This document shows positions 1-7,935 of a stretch of DNA of 64,000 nucleotides, piece by piece (the first letter of the stretch is position 1; every line of letters begins with the position of its first letter). Source of the stretch: Bacillota bacterium (GTDB lineage: Bacteria > Bacillota > Clostridia > Lachnospirales > Cellulosilyticaceae); the NCBI GenBank assembly GCA_023393125.1, contig JAEWMQ010000107.1, positions 1 to 64,000 of the forward strand, written 5' to 3'. A model generated the notes under the pieces. The model saw nothing but the letters and a program-made list of their open reading frames with translations, was not told the DNA's origin and searched no databases. The translations under genes were made by a program, and so were the position numbers.

Positions 1-1
1 G

Positions 2-49
2 GTAAGGGAGCCCTTTATTATCGTAAAGAAATCCAATTATATTTCCTGA
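2..49 (+). CDS. Possible 3' end of an upstream gene (partial)
   Basis: Frame 2 is open from the window edge to a TGA at 47-49 and would encode a short tail ending in KKSNYIS. It stops about 30 bases before a terminator-like hairpin, which is where a gene end is expected. Frame 1 is also open, to 126, but would run through the hairpin. Too little remains to identify the product. Confidence 0.3.
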   Translation, partial: VREPFIIVKKSNYIS

Positions 50-80
50 TAAATCCAAATATCCATAAACCCATGAGAAA

Positions 81-113
81 ACGGCTAATTGGAAATTTCC
101 AACTAGCCGTTTT
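81..113 (+). terminator. Intrinsic terminator-like hairpin
   Basis: Arms 81-93 and 98-110 pair over about 12 bp with one mismatch, followed by four T residues. It lies just after the presumed upstream gene end. Confidence 0.55.
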
Positions 114-126
114 GTCTACAATCTGA

Positions 127-152
127 AAGCCCAAGATTAGCTTGGGCTTTTT
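127..152 (+). terminator. Second tandem intrinsic terminator
   Basis: AGCCCAAG and CTTGGGCT form a compact stem with a five-base loop, followed directly by a T run. It is tandem with the hairpin at 81-113 and separates the upstream unit from the VOC gene. Confidence 0.8.
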
Positions 153-176
153 ATATTTTAAAATTTAAGTATGCAT

Positions 177-204
177 TTGAATAAATATAGGAGTATGATA
201 TAAC
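177..204 (+). promoter_or_regulatory. Promoter for the VOC gene
   Basis: TTGAAT at 177-182 and TATAAC at 199-204 are spaced by 16 bp, with a TG one base before the -10 (extended -10). It lies about 40 bp upstream of the start codon at 245. Confidence 0.55.
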
Positions 205-244
205 TTAAATTAAAAAATTCTAAACCTTAAAGGGAGAGATTAAA

Positions 245-694
245 ATGGGGATTAAATACGTACATACCAATATTATTGCAAAGGATTGGCAGAATTTAGC
301 TGAATTTTATATTCAAGTATTTGAATGTAAGCCATATGGACCAGAAAGAGATTTATCTGGGGAATGGATTGCACAAATGACAGGGGTAGAAAATGTAAAA
401 GTGAAAGGTATACATTTGAGTTTACCGGGATATGAAGCAGGACCAACATTAGAAATTTTCACTTATGAGCCAGAAGGTGAAAACCAAGAAAGATATGTTA
501 ATAAACATGGTCTAGGACATTTGGCTTTTCATGTAGATAGTGTTGAGGAAGTGCTTAAGAAGGCTTTAGCTCATGGTGGTAAGCAATATGGGGAAGTGGT
601 TAGAAAGGAATACGAAACACTAGGACTACTAACAGCAGTGTATATCAGCGACCCAGAAGGTAACCTGATAGAGATACAAAACTGGAGTAAATAA
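245..694 (+). CDS. VOC (glyoxalase/bleomycin-resistance/dioxygenase) family protein
   Basis: 149 aa, the size of a single-unit VOC protein with two beta-alpha-beta-beta-beta modules. Fold signs are the N-terminal KYVHTNIIAKDW strand, the central GHLAFHVDSVEEVL segment (around residues 90-105) and the C-terminal YISDPEGNLIEIQ strand, which carries the usual metal-ligand glutamate. VOC proteins bind a divalent metal and act on small molecules such as methylglyoxal adducts, catechols or antibiotics; the substrate here cannot be read. A GGGAGAG ribosome site precedes the ATG. It has its own promoter and appears monocistronic, because metY downstream also has its own promoter. Confidence 0.85.
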   Translation: MGIKYVHTNIIAKDWQNLAEFYIQVFECKPYGPERDLSGEWIAQMTGVENVKVKGIHLSLPGYEAGPTLEIFTYEPEGENQERYVNKHGLGHLAFHVDSVEEVLKKALAHGGKQYGEVVRKEYETLGLLTAVYISDPEGNLIEIQNWSK

Positions 695-736
695 CTAGCT
701 ATAGAAAAAGCGAATAGACAACATTACCTGGATATA

Positions 737-765
737 TTGACTTAGTATTTATATATGTTTACAAT
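737..765 (+). promoter_or_regulatory. Promoter for metY
   Basis: TTGACT at 737-742 and TACAAT at 760-765 with an ideal 17-bp spacer. The predicted transcript begins near 772, so the upstream in-frame ATG at 755 cannot be used and the start at 839 is favoured. No SAM riboswitch or T-box is visible in the short leader. Confidence 0.75.
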
Positions 766-838
766 GAATTCAATAAGTTTAGGAAAAAAGAATGTTTTAT
801 ATATGATTCTAACAATATATCAAAAGGGGGCCTTTCAC

Positions 839-2116
839 ATGGCAAATTATAAGTTCAATACATTACAAGTACACGGTGGCCAAGAAGTAGATCCAGTAAC
901 CAAATCAAGAGCAGTACCTATTTATCAAACAACATCTTATGTGTTCGATAATGCAGAACATGGAGCAGATTTATTTGCACTAAGAAAACCAGGAAATATC
1001 TATACAAGATTAATGAACCCAACAACAGATGTATTTGAAAAACGTATGGCACTACTTGAAGGTGGAAAAGCAGCTTTAGCAGTAGCATCAGGTTCAGCAG
1101 CTGTTACATATGCAATCTTAAATATTGCAGGTAGTGGTGATGAGATTGTTTCAGCTAGTACTTTATACGGGGGAACTCATAATCTTTTCGCTCATACACT
1201 TACTAAATATGGGATTAAGACACATTTTGTAGACCCAGATAGCTTAGAAGCTTTTGAAGAAAAAATAAATGAAAATACAAAAGCTATATATATTGAAAGT
1301 ATTGGTAATCCAGGTACTAATATTATTGATGTTGAAGCAGTAGCAAATCTTGCACACAAATATAAATTGCCACTTATCGTAGATAATACTTTCGGGACAC
1401 CTTATCTCTTTAGACCTATTGAATTTGGAGCAGACATTGTTGTACATTCAGCTACTAAATATATAGGGGGACACGGCACTAGTATAGGTGGTGTTATCGT
1501 AGACGCTGGTAACTTTGACTGGGCAGGAAGTGGTAGGTTCAAAGATTTTACAACTCCAGACCCTAGCTATAATAATATTGTTCCAGCAGAAGCTTTTGGA
1601 GAATTAGCTTTCATACTAAGAGCTAGAGTTAACTTACTTCGTGATACAGGTGCTGCACTTAGCCCATTTAACTCTTTCTTATTCATTCAAGGACTTGAGA
1701 CACTTTCTTTAAGAGTGGAAAGACATGTTGAGAACGCTAAGAAAATTGCAGAATACTTATCTAACCATCCTAAAGTAGCATGGGTTAACTATCCTTCATT
1801 AGAAGGAAATAAGTATTATGATTTAGCTCAGAAATATTTTCCAAAAGGAGCAGGTGCTATCTTTACCTTTGGTGTAAAAGCAGGTGAAGAGGCTGCTAGA
1901 AAGTTTACTGAAAGCCTAGAGCTCTTTTCATTGCTTGCAAATGTAGCAGATGCTAAATCATTAGTTATTCACCCAGCAAGTACAACACATAGCCAATTAA
2001 ATGATGAGGAACTAAAGGCAGCTGGTGCTACTAGAGACTTAGTACGCTTGTCAGTTGGTATAGAAGATGTAGAAGATTTAATTGCAGATTTAGAACAAGC
2101 ATTTGATCAAATTTAA
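839..2116 (+). CDS. metY: O-acetylhomoserine aminocarboxypropyltransferase (O-acetylhomoserine sulfhydrylase)
   Basis: 425 aa, the usual length for MetY, a PLP enzyme of the Cys/Met-metabolism family that makes homocysteine from O-acetylhomoserine and sulfide (or methionine from methanethiol). The opening FNTLQVHGGQEVDP is typical, the PLP lysine is K207 in VVHSATKYIGGHGT, and the long insert with DPSYNN distinguishes MetY from shorter cystathionine enzymes. Start chosen at 839: a strong AAAAGGGGG ribosome site lies 9 bp upstream, and the longer reading from 755 begins inside the promoter. Monocistronic, ending in a strong terminator. It is a cytosolic step of methionine synthesis or sulfide assimilation. 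Confidence 0.93.
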   Translation: MANYKFNTLQVHGGQEVDPVTKSRAVPIYQTTSYVFDNAEHGADLFALRKPGNIYTRLMNPTTDVFEKRMALLEGGKAALAVASGSAAVTYAILNIAGSGDEIVSASTLYGGTHNLFAHTLTKYGIKTHFVDPDSLEAFEEKINENTKAIYIESIGNPGTNIIDVEAVANLAHKYKLPLIVDNTFGTPYLFRPIEFGADIVVHSATKYIGGHGTSIGGVIVDAGNFDWAGSGRFKDFTTPDPSYNNIVPAEAFGELAFILRARVNLLRDTGAALSPFNSFLFIQGLETLSLRVERHVENAKKIAEYLSNHPKVAWVNYPSLEGNKYYDLAQKYFPKGAGAIFTFGVKAGEEAARKFTESLELFSLLANVADAKSLVIHPASTTHSQLNDEELKAAGATRDLVRLSVGIEDVEDLIADLEQAFDQI

Positions 2117-2133
2117 TATTGATTGTTAGAAAG

Positions 2134-2180
2134 AGTTATCGTATGAGTGATTTATTAATGACTTATACGATAACTTTTTT
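2134..2180 (+). terminator. Terminator after metY
   Basis: AGTTATCGTAT and ATACGATAACT form a perfect 11-bp stem, followed by TTTTTT. Confidence 0.85.
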
Positions 2181-2411
2181 GCTTGATAAAAGATATTATT
2201 TTAAAACTATTGCTTAATGGAAAAATATACAATAATAGTAATAGCGTTTAATTATGGAATATAAGAGGTAAATAATTGGAGAATATGTTATGATAGAAAG
2301 TAGAAATTAATAAAAAGGGAGAGCTTAATCGAGTATCTAATCATATATCGAGAGGACTCTTTGAAAGATATATAGAAAGAATTAATCAAATCAGAATAAG
2401 GAGACTAGAGT

Positions 2412-3374
2412 ATGAGTATTTTTTTAGTAGACTTTGAAAATGTAACATCAGAGGGACTAAGTGGGGTAGATAAGCTAAGTGAAGGAGATAAAGTAATTCT
2501 CTTTTATAGCACTAAAGCTAATAAGATTTCTATGTCAATACATGTGGAAATGAGTAAAAGCTTAGCAAGCTTTGAATATAAGGAAGTATCAGTAGGTGGA
2601 AAGAATGCATTAGATTATCAACTTTCAACTTATCTAGGTTATTTAATTGGCCAAAAGGAAGATAATAACTACTATATCGTAAGTAGGGACAGAGGGTATG
2701 AATATTTAAGTGATTTTTGGAAGCAAACATTAGGAGAAACAAAACAGCAACTTAGTATTGAACTGATAGGAGCAATAAAAGAAGTCAAAACAGAGAATAA
2801 TGAGCAGGTTACAGTGGAAGAGCAGAAGGTGAAGGTCCTAGAGTCTCTTCAGGAGCAAGAGAGTAAGAATACCCAAGAAAGTAAGGATATTCAAGAAAGC
2901 AAAGATATTCAAGAAAGCAAGGATGTTCAGGAAAGTAAGGATATCCAAGAAGTAGTTAACATAGAAGTAAAAGAAACAGAGATATTACCTACAAAGAACT
3001 ATAATAATAGAAATAAAAAATATGATATAAAGAAGACAAGCTATATTAATAAAAGAAAGAGTGCAACTACAGAAACTCAAGCTACTCAAAAAGCAAATGA
3101 TTCTAAAACATCTATAGTGGTTAGAGAAAATGTATTTTCAAACAATGAAAGTGTCAAAAAGAGAAGTTATCAGAATACAGAAGTAGAAAATCAGCTTAGA
3201 CAATTAATAGATAGGGAATTACAAGAAGATCAAGTAAAGCGCATTGTTCAATATTTTAAGCAAGCAAAAAATAAACAAGAGCTCCATCGTAAAATAGTAA
3301 AAGTGCTAGGTCAAGACAAAGGAACGGTTATTTATCATAGAATTAAGAGATTAGTAAAAGATAAAGTAGCCTAA
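2412..3374 (+). CDS. PIN-like domain protein with a glutamine/serine-rich repeat linker
   Basis: 320 aa. The N-terminus (MSIFLVDFENV, then a conserved NALDYQLSTYLG segment and YYIVSRDRGYEYL) has the acid-residue layout of PIN/NYN-like nuclease folds (D7, E9, D65 and D94 region), suggesting RNA binding or cleavage. Residues about 150-185 are tandem repeats of the unit ESKDIQ, followed by a basic, low-complexity linker. The last 60 residues form a separate predicted helical module (LRQLIDRELQEDQVKRIV onward). A GGAGACTAGAGT ribosome site precedes the ATG. It sits 81 bp upstream of rnhA on the same strand, so a shared RNA-metabolism unit is possible. Function beyond the fold is not known to me. 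Confidence 0.65.
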   Translation: MSIFLVDFENVTSEGLSGVDKLSEGDKVILFYSTKANKISMSIHVEMSKSLASFEYKEVSVGGKNALDYQLSTYLGYLIGQKEDNNYYIVSRDRGYEYLSDFWKQTLGETKQQLSIELIGAIKEVKTENNEQVTVEEQKVKVLESLQEQESKNTQESKDIQESKDIQESKDVQESKDIQEVVNIEVKETEILPTKNYNNRNKKYDIKKTSYINKRKSATTETQATQKANDSKTSIVVRENVFSNNESVKKRSYQNTEVENQLRQLIDRELQEDQVKRIVQYFKQAKNKQELHRKIVKVLGQDKGTVIYHRIKRLVKDKVA

Positions 3375-3455
3375 AATAAGTAGTGGATGGTTATACTAAG
3401 TAGTAAGTAGCCCTTATCTATAAGCAATAACAGTAACGAGAGTAAGGAGAAAGAA

Positions 3456-3920
3456 ATGGCAAATGAGATAATAGTTTATACAGATGGTGGAGCAAGAGGT
3501 AATGGAAAAGAAGACTGTGTTTCGGCTTGGGCATATACTTTAAGCTACGGGGAGCATTATAAAGAGAATAAAGGTGCAACTTTGGGAGCAACCAATAACC
3601 AGATGGAGATGACTGCTATTATTGAAGCGTTAAAAGCAATTAAAAACAAGACCATTCCTATAAAGCTACATAGTGATTCAGCTTATTGTATTACTGGTAT
3701 TACTTCATGGATTCATAACTGGAAGAAAAAAGGTTGGGTCAACTCCAAGAAGGAGCCTGTAGAAAACAAGGAACTTTGGATTGAAATGGACAAATTAGTT
3801 AAGGAATGTACATCTATTGAATTTATTAAAGTTAAGGGCCATGCAGATGTAGCGGGGAATATAAGAGTAGATGCCTTAGTTAATCAGGCTATGGATGAGC
3901 TTATAGCTAGTAAAAGATAA
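3456..3920 (+). CDS. rnhA: Ribonuclease HI
   Basis: 154 aa, the canonical bacterial RNase HI length. All four catalytic acids are visible: D10 in YTDGGARGNG, E51 in NNQMEMTA, D74 in LHSDSAYC and D139 in RVDALVNQ, with the flexible-loop histidine H129 in VKGHADVAGN. The basic handle region (WIHNWKKKGWVNSKKEP) is present, so this is the hybrid-binding E. coli-like form. It cleaves the RNA strand of RNA/DNA hybrids. Ribosome site AAGGAGAAAGA precedes the ATG, and the gene ends in a strong terminator. Confidence 0.95.
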   Translation: MANEIIVYTDGGARGNGKEDCVSAWAYTLSYGEHYKENKGATLGATNNQMEMTAIIEALKAIKNKTIPIKLHSDSAYCITGITSWIHNWKKKGWVNSKKEPVENKELWIEMDKLVKECTSIEFIKVKGHADVAGNIRVDALVNQAMDELIASKR

Positions 3921-3952
3921 AAACTATTTGTATAATGATGAAATGTATTAAG

Positions 3953-3987
3953 AAGGAGGCTGTTTTTGAAATGAGCCTCCTTTTTTT
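3953..3987 (+). terminator. Terminator after rnhA
   Basis: AAGGAGGCT and AGCCTCCTT pair around a 12-base loop and are followed by seven T residues. Confidence 0.88.
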
Positions 3988-4122
3988 ATTATACATTTTG
4001 TTTTAAAACACTATTAAATGGGTCAAAATAAATGCAAAATGATTAAGTAAGAGATGTAAAATAGAAAAATGAAATGATTTCAATTAAAAATCAAGTATAA
4101 TAAGTCATTAAAGCTTTTAAAA

Positions 4123-4140
4123 ATGTAGCTATAGCTACAT
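4123..4140 (+). promoter_or_regulatory. Perfect 18-bp palindrome, probable operator of the hemerythrin operon
   Basis: ATGTAGCTATAGCTACAT is an exact palindrome. It ends about 20 bp upstream of a TATAAT at 4161-4166, so it overlaps the position of the -35 element, the usual place for a dimeric regulator to act. No clear -35 hexamer is visible, which suits an activator-dependent or tightly repressed promoter. The regulator is unknown. Confidence 0.6.
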
Positions 4141-4201
4141 AAAACAAAAAAGATTTTCGTTATAATACATTTAATACAAGACGGAATAATAGGAGGTAGT
4201 A

Positions 4202-4816
4202 ATGAGTGCTTTTTTAGGACCAATTCATTATTGGTTATATAATAAAATACAGGTAGAACAAGATTTAGTAGAAGAAATAATGGGATTAGCACAGCAAAGA
4301 TGGGGACTTAGTTTAGCTAAGGAAGCAGATGAACGCTATGGGAAATCAGAAAGAAGACCATTAGAACAAGTTATTGATGAGACTAATATTCATGGCTGGT
4401 TACAAGGACAGGTTTCAAATGCTGAATATAAATTAGCCTTTTGTGTAACTGAGGTTATTAAAAAGGATATAAATGCAATAGAGATTCTAAAGGCGCTTTT
4501 TGAAAATAAAGGAAGGGCCAAAGCAAAAGAACTAGATGCTAATTTAAGTGCAGCTGAGCTATATAAAGTTATTTCAGATAGCTGGTTAGATGGTATGCCT
4601 TGTGATCATGCTTATCAGGTGATAGCACAAGAGCAGGAGAGCATTACTTTTAGAAGAAATAGTTGTGTGCATGAGACCTATTGGCAAGCAGTAGGAGGGG
4701 ATATTGCTTACTACTATGTACTTAGAAATGCTTGGATAACAGGATTTTTAGAGGAGCAAAAAGGTACACTCAGTCAAATAAATGAGGTAACCTATACTTT
4801 ATTGAAAGGGGAGTAA
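4202..4816 (+). CDS. Uncharacterised protein in a hemerythrin operon
   Basis: 204 aa, soluble, mostly helical, with no signal peptide or membrane segment. I do not recognise the family. Visible points are one histidine/cysteine-rich stretch (DGMPCDHAYQ, then RRNSCVHETYWQ) around residues 140-165 and a conserved-looking aromatic segment GDIAYYYVLRNAWI. The cysteines and histidines could bind metal, but no standard motif is formed. AGGAGG lies upstream of the ATG. The hemerythrin gene starts 2 bp after its stop, so the two are almost certainly cotranscribed and translationally coupled, suggesting a shared role in oxygen, nitric oxide or metal handling. Confidence 0.6.
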   Translation: MSAFLGPIHYWLYNKIQVEQDLVEEIMGLAQQRWGLSLAKEADERYGKSERRPLEQVIDETNIHGWLQGQVSNAEYKLAFCVTEVIKKDINAIEILKALFENKGRAKAKELDANLSAAELYKVISDSWLDGMPCDHAYQVIAQEQESITFRRNSCVHETYWQAVGGDIAYYYVLRNAWITGFLEEQKGTLSQINEVTYTLLKGE

Positions 4817-4818
4817 CA

Positions 4819-5388
4819 ATGAATAGTATAGAGCTTATGATGGAAGAACATCGCTATATTTCACGTATGTTAAAAGTAGTACGTCAGGCTTGTTTAGGCA
4901 TATTAAAGGGCGAAGCCATTTGTTTTGAAGACTTTGAGCAAATGGTAGATTTTATTAGAAATTATGCAGATGCCCATCATCATGGAAAAGAAGAAAAGTT
5001 TTTATTTAAAGAAATGATGAATCATTTAGGAGAGCTAGGTTCTAAGTTAATTCGAAACGGTATGTTAGTGGAGCATGACTTAGGAAGACTCTATATTAAG
5101 GACTTAGTAGAGGCATTAGAAAAGGTTAAGGCAGGCGATGAAGAAAGCAAATTAGATGTTATAGCAAATGCCATTAGCTATACACATCTTTTAGAAAGAC
5201 ATATTGCTAAGGAAGATGAAGTCGTCTATACCTTTGGAGCACGTAAGCTTGCTAAAGAAGTACTTGAAATGGTTGACCAAGATAGCCAGAACTTTGAAGA
5301 GGAAGCAAAGAAACAAGGAACTCAAGCTAAATATATAGGTTTATTAGAAGTATTAGAGAATAAGTATAACCTTGTGAAAACAATTTAA
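4819..5388 (+). CDS. Hemerythrin (HHE) domain protein
   Basis: 189 aa, a four-helix HHE bundle. Candidate di-iron ligands are H11 (EEHRYI), the HHHGKEEKFLF cluster at about residues 53-63, EHD in MLVEHDLGRLY and LLERHIAKEDEVVY near residue 127. This is the H...HxxxE...H...HxxxD/E pattern of hemerythrin-like proteins. In anaerobes such proteins bind or sense oxygen, nitric oxide or iron, or serve repair of iron-sulfur centres; which applies here cannot be read. Second gene of a two-gene operon (2-bp gap), ending in a strong terminator. Confidence 0.88.
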   Translation: MNSIELMMEEHRYISRMLKVVRQACLGILKGEAICFEDFEQMVDFIRNYADAHHHGKEEKFLFKEMMNHLGELGSKLIRNGMLVEHDLGRLYIKDLVEALEKVKAGDEESKLDVIANAISYTHLLERHIAKEDEVVYTFGARKLAKEVLEMVDQDSQNFEEEAKKQGTQAKYIGLLEVLENKYNLVKTI

Positions 5389-5402
5389 GCATAAAGCAAA
5401 CA

Positions 5403-5446
5403 CCCCTGAAAGACAGTTTTATATGTGTCTTTCAGGGGGTTTTTTG
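5403..5446 (+). terminator. Terminator after the hemerythrin operon
   Basis: CCCCTGAAAGACA pairs with TGTCTTTCAGGGG over 13 bp, followed by TTTTTT. It also lies at the 3' end of the convergent minus-strand gene at 5486. Confidence 0.9.
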
Positions 5447-5485
5447 CATTTTAAGAGGGAAGTAAAGATTTTATCAAACTAGAAA

Positions 5486-5959
5486 TTATGATTTCATAAA
5501 GTCATCATTAGAAAAGCGTACTTTTTGAGTAACCTTATCTGTTAATTTAAACTTAAAGCCACAGATTAAAGCAACAATTAAAGCGATCACTGAAACATGG
5601 AAGCAAAGGACCATAGTAATTAACACAGCTAAGAGTGGTGCATGAATGTAATCATGATCATCTTTGCTTAGTACGAAATGAGTTGTTTTAAGTGTGTCTA
5701 CATAAGTATTAATTTGCTCTTGAGTTGAGTGAGCATTTGTACGGCGTGTTGCTTTGCCTTCTTTTTCGAGAAGTGCTAAGGCTTCTACGACATCTCCATT
5801 ACTTCTTTCTAGAGCATCCTTAGCCTCAGTATAAGTGGCAGTAGTTCTTTTCATAATTAAATCGATTTGGTCTAGTGAAATTGACATATTGGATCTCCCC
5901 TTTTCATTTTTTAATTCATCTTCGTTTTTGGATTCATCTTTGTTAAATGTAATTGACAT
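5486..5959 (-). CDS. UBA/TS-N-like plus DUF4342 membrane protein
   Basis: 157 aa from the ATG at 5959, or 133 aa from an in-frame ATG at 5887. The segment IDLIMKRTTATYTEAKDALE...GDVVEALALLEKEG is a UBA/TS-N (EF-Ts N-terminal-like) three-helix module, and the C-terminal half, with one hydrophobic segment (LLAVLITMVLCFHVSVIALI), matches the DUF4342 architecture known from Clostridia. Both possible starts carry a ribosome site: AAGGAG 8 bp before 5959, and GGGGAG about 8 bp before 5887. They even begin alike (MSIT/MSIS). Two products or a choice between starts is possible; the shorter form lacks only a charged, disordered leader. Function unknown. Confidence 0.75.
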   Translation of the reverse strand: MSITFNKDESKNEDELKNEKGRSNMSISLDQIDLIMKRTTATYTEAKDALERSNGDVVEALALLEKEGKATRRTNAHSTQEQINTYVDTLKTTHFVLSKDDHDYIHAPLLAVLITMVLCFHVSVIALIVALICGFKFKLTDKVTQKVRFSNDDFMKS

Positions 5960-6120
5960 TTTTCTTAGCTCCTTAAGTCGATCTTTATGATATTAGTATA
6001 AGAATTATGAATGAGAGTGCATTAAATAGAGGATTAAGATTTCATGAGAAAACTATGAAAGAATCTTAATATAGGTTTTAAAGAATTATGAGAAAAATTT
6101 ATAGCATTTAAATAAATAAG

Positions 6121-6149
6121 TTGACTTTATCACTTTAGCACGCTAAAAT
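6121..6149 (+). promoter_or_regulatory. Promoter with overlapping inverted repeat for the amino-acid ABC operon
   Basis: TTGACT at 6121-6126, a 17-bp spacer and TAAAAT at 6144-6149. The inverted repeat TTTAGC-AC-GCTAAA at 6134-6147 covers the spacer end and the -10, a typical repressor position. Confidence 0.65.
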
Positions 6150-6195
6150 ATTTAAGTGGTTAGATAAAAATAATGTATTGAGGGAGAGATAGAAT

Positions 6196-6984
6196 ATGAG
6201 ATTAAAGAACTTATTAAAACAAGTAAGTGTATTTTCTATAGCGAGTTTATTAGCATTTAGTTTAGTAGGATGTAGTGAATCTAAAAAAGAAGTATTAGTT
6301 GTAGGGTTAGATGATACTTTTGCACCTATGGGATTTAAAGATGAAAGTGGTGAAATTGTAGGCTTTGATATTGATCTTGCAAAAGCAATTGGGGAAAAAA
6401 TGGGCAAGGAAATGAAGTTTCAAACCATTGACTGGAGTATGAAAGAAGCAGAGCTTAATGCAGGTAATATTGATTTTATCTGGAATGGTTACAGCATTAG
6501 TGATGAAAGAAAAGAGCAAGTAGCATTTAGTACACCTTATTTAAAGAATATACAATTTATTGTAACTTTGGCAGATTCACCAATTAATACTAAAGCAGAT
6601 TTAAAAGATAAAGTAGTAGGTGCTCAAACAGGTTCTACAGCAGTTGATGCCATTGAAGCTGAACCAGAAGTATTAGCTACTTTTAAAGATGGTAAGCCTG
6701 TTACCTATGAATCCAACAATGATGTTTTAATGGATCTTGAAGCAGGACGCTTAGATGCTGTTGTAGCTGATGAGGTTATTGTTAAATACTATATCAGTAA
6801 AAAAGGTGAAGAAAAATTTAAGATTTTAGATGAAAACTTTGGTGATGAAGAATATGGCGTAGGTATGAGAAAAGATGATACTGCTTTAGTAGAAGCCTTC
6901 AATAAAGCTTATGCAGAGCTTAAAGAAGAAGGTAAACTAGCTGAGATTTCAACAAAATGGTTCGGAGAAGATATTACTCAATAG
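6196..6984 (+). CDS. Polar amino-acid ABC transporter, substrate-binding lipoprotein
   Basis: 262 aa. Signal peptide with lipobox (SLVGCS, lipidated Cys near residue 26) followed by a family 3 solute-binding domain. LVVGLDDTFAPMGFKDE and GFDIDLAKAIGEKMG are the signature strands, and AQTGSTAVDAIE and LEAGRLDAVVADE line the binding cleft. It would be anchored outside the membrane and deliver an amino acid (glutamine, cystine, arginine and histidine are common for the family) to the permease at 7236. The ATG has a GGGAGAG ribosome site. The long gap to the permease holds a stem-loop at 7014-7060, which probably raises the ratio of binding protein to channel. Confidence 0.92.
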   Translation: MRLKNLLKQVSVFSIASLLAFSLVGCSESKKEVLVVGLDDTFAPMGFKDESGEIVGFDIDLAKAIGEKMGKEMKFQTIDWSMKEAELNAGNIDFIWNGYSISDERKEQVAFSTPYLKNIQFIVTLADSPINTKADLKDKVVGAQTGSTAVDAIEAEPEVLATFKDGKPVTYESNNDVLMDLEAGRLDAVVADEVIVKYYISKKGEEKFKILDENFGDEEYGVGMRKDDTALVEAFNKAYAELKEEGKLAEISTKWFGEDITQ

Positions 6985-7013
6985 CGAGTAAGTGTACTTA
7001 GAAAGTTAATAAT

Positions 7014-7060
7014 CATAGCTTACTTATTCAATATAGATTCTATTAGTTAAGTAAGCTATG
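7014..7060 (+). promoter_or_regulatory. Intercistronic stem-loop between binding protein and permease
   Basis: CATAGCTTACTTA and TAAGTAAGCTATG pair over 13 bp with a 21-base loop and no T run. Such hairpins inside importer operons commonly protect the upstream mRNA or partly stop transcription. Confidence 0.6.
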
Positions 7061-7235
7061 AATTGTAAACTAACTTAAGGTATTAAAGTTATAGATGATA
7101 ATTTAGGTTAGTTTATAAAAGAATGAATTGCTTATTATTATAAAATTCTTTATTATAGATTAAATAGAACTGGTGGGTTATCTGATATAAGGCTGCATAC
7201 ATAAGAGTAATATCAGAGGGACAGGAGGACCATAG

Positions 7236-7922
7236 ATGGATGTATTTTTAGATCAATTATTAGAACAATTAGTAAATATAGCAGGGTATACAAAGACAAT
7301 GATGCCTCAGATGATGTCAGGGCTAGGTGTGACCTTACAAGTATTTGCTTTAACCTTAGTATTTGCTATTCCTTTAGGTATAGTAGTAGCAGTATGTCGC
7401 TTATCACGTTTTAAAATACTGCGTAAAGTAATGGAAGTTTACATACTTCTTATGAGAGGAACACCTCTATTATTACAAATTATATTTATATTTTTTGGGT
7501 TCCCCATTTTAAATATTGCCATTCCTCGTATGCCAGCAGCACTTTTGGCTTTCTCTTTAAACTACGCAGCGTATTTTGCTGAGATTTTTAGAGCAGGTAT
7601 TAGCTCTATTGATGAGGGACAATATGAAGGAGCAGAAGTCTTAGGCTTATCTAAGAAAGATACTTTCTTTAGAATCATTTTACCACAGGCTTTTAAGAGA
7701 GTATTACCTCCTATTGCCAATGAGGTTATTACATTAGTAAAAGATACAGCTTTAGTTTACGCCGTAGGTTTTGATGACTTACTTAAAATAGGTAAAACAG
7801 CTACTAATAGAGATGCAACCCTTATGCCGTTAGTACTTGTAGCAGTTATTTACCTCCTACTCATCTTAGTATTATCTAAGGTATTAGCAGCAGTTGAGAA
7901 GAAGTATGACTATTATAGATAG
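7236..7922 (+). CDS. Polar amino-acid ABC transporter, permease
   Basis: 228 aa, HisM/GlnP-type inner-membrane permease with about five membrane segments. The opening GLGVTLQVFALTLVFAIPLGIVV, the MRGTPLLLQ motif (around residue 70) and the EAA loop (YEGAEVLGLSKKDTFFRIILPQAFKRVLPP) that docks the ATPase are all present. Ribosome site ACAGGAGGA precedes the ATG. The ATPase start at 7936 follows 13 bp after the stop, so the two are co-translated. Confidence 0.93.
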   Translation: MDVFLDQLLEQLVNIAGYTKTMMPQMMSGLGVTLQVFALTLVFAIPLGIVVAVCRLSRFKILRKVMEVYILLMRGTPLLLQIIFIFFGFPILNIAIPRMPAALLAFSLNYAAYFAEIFRAGISSIDEGQYEGAEVLGLSKKDTFFRIILPQAFKRVLPPIANEVITLVKDTALVYAVGFDDLLKIGKTATNRDATLMPLVLVAVIYLLLILVLSKVLAAVEKKYDYYR

Positions 7923-7935
7923 AGGGGGAAATCAT

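Noticed and set aside
755..838. N-terminal extension of metY
   Set aside because: It starts inside the promoter and precedes the strong ribosome site at about 825; homologues begin at the later Met.
695..838. SAM riboswitch or T-box before metY
   Set aside because: The transcribed leader is only about 65 nt and lacks conserved riboswitch elements.
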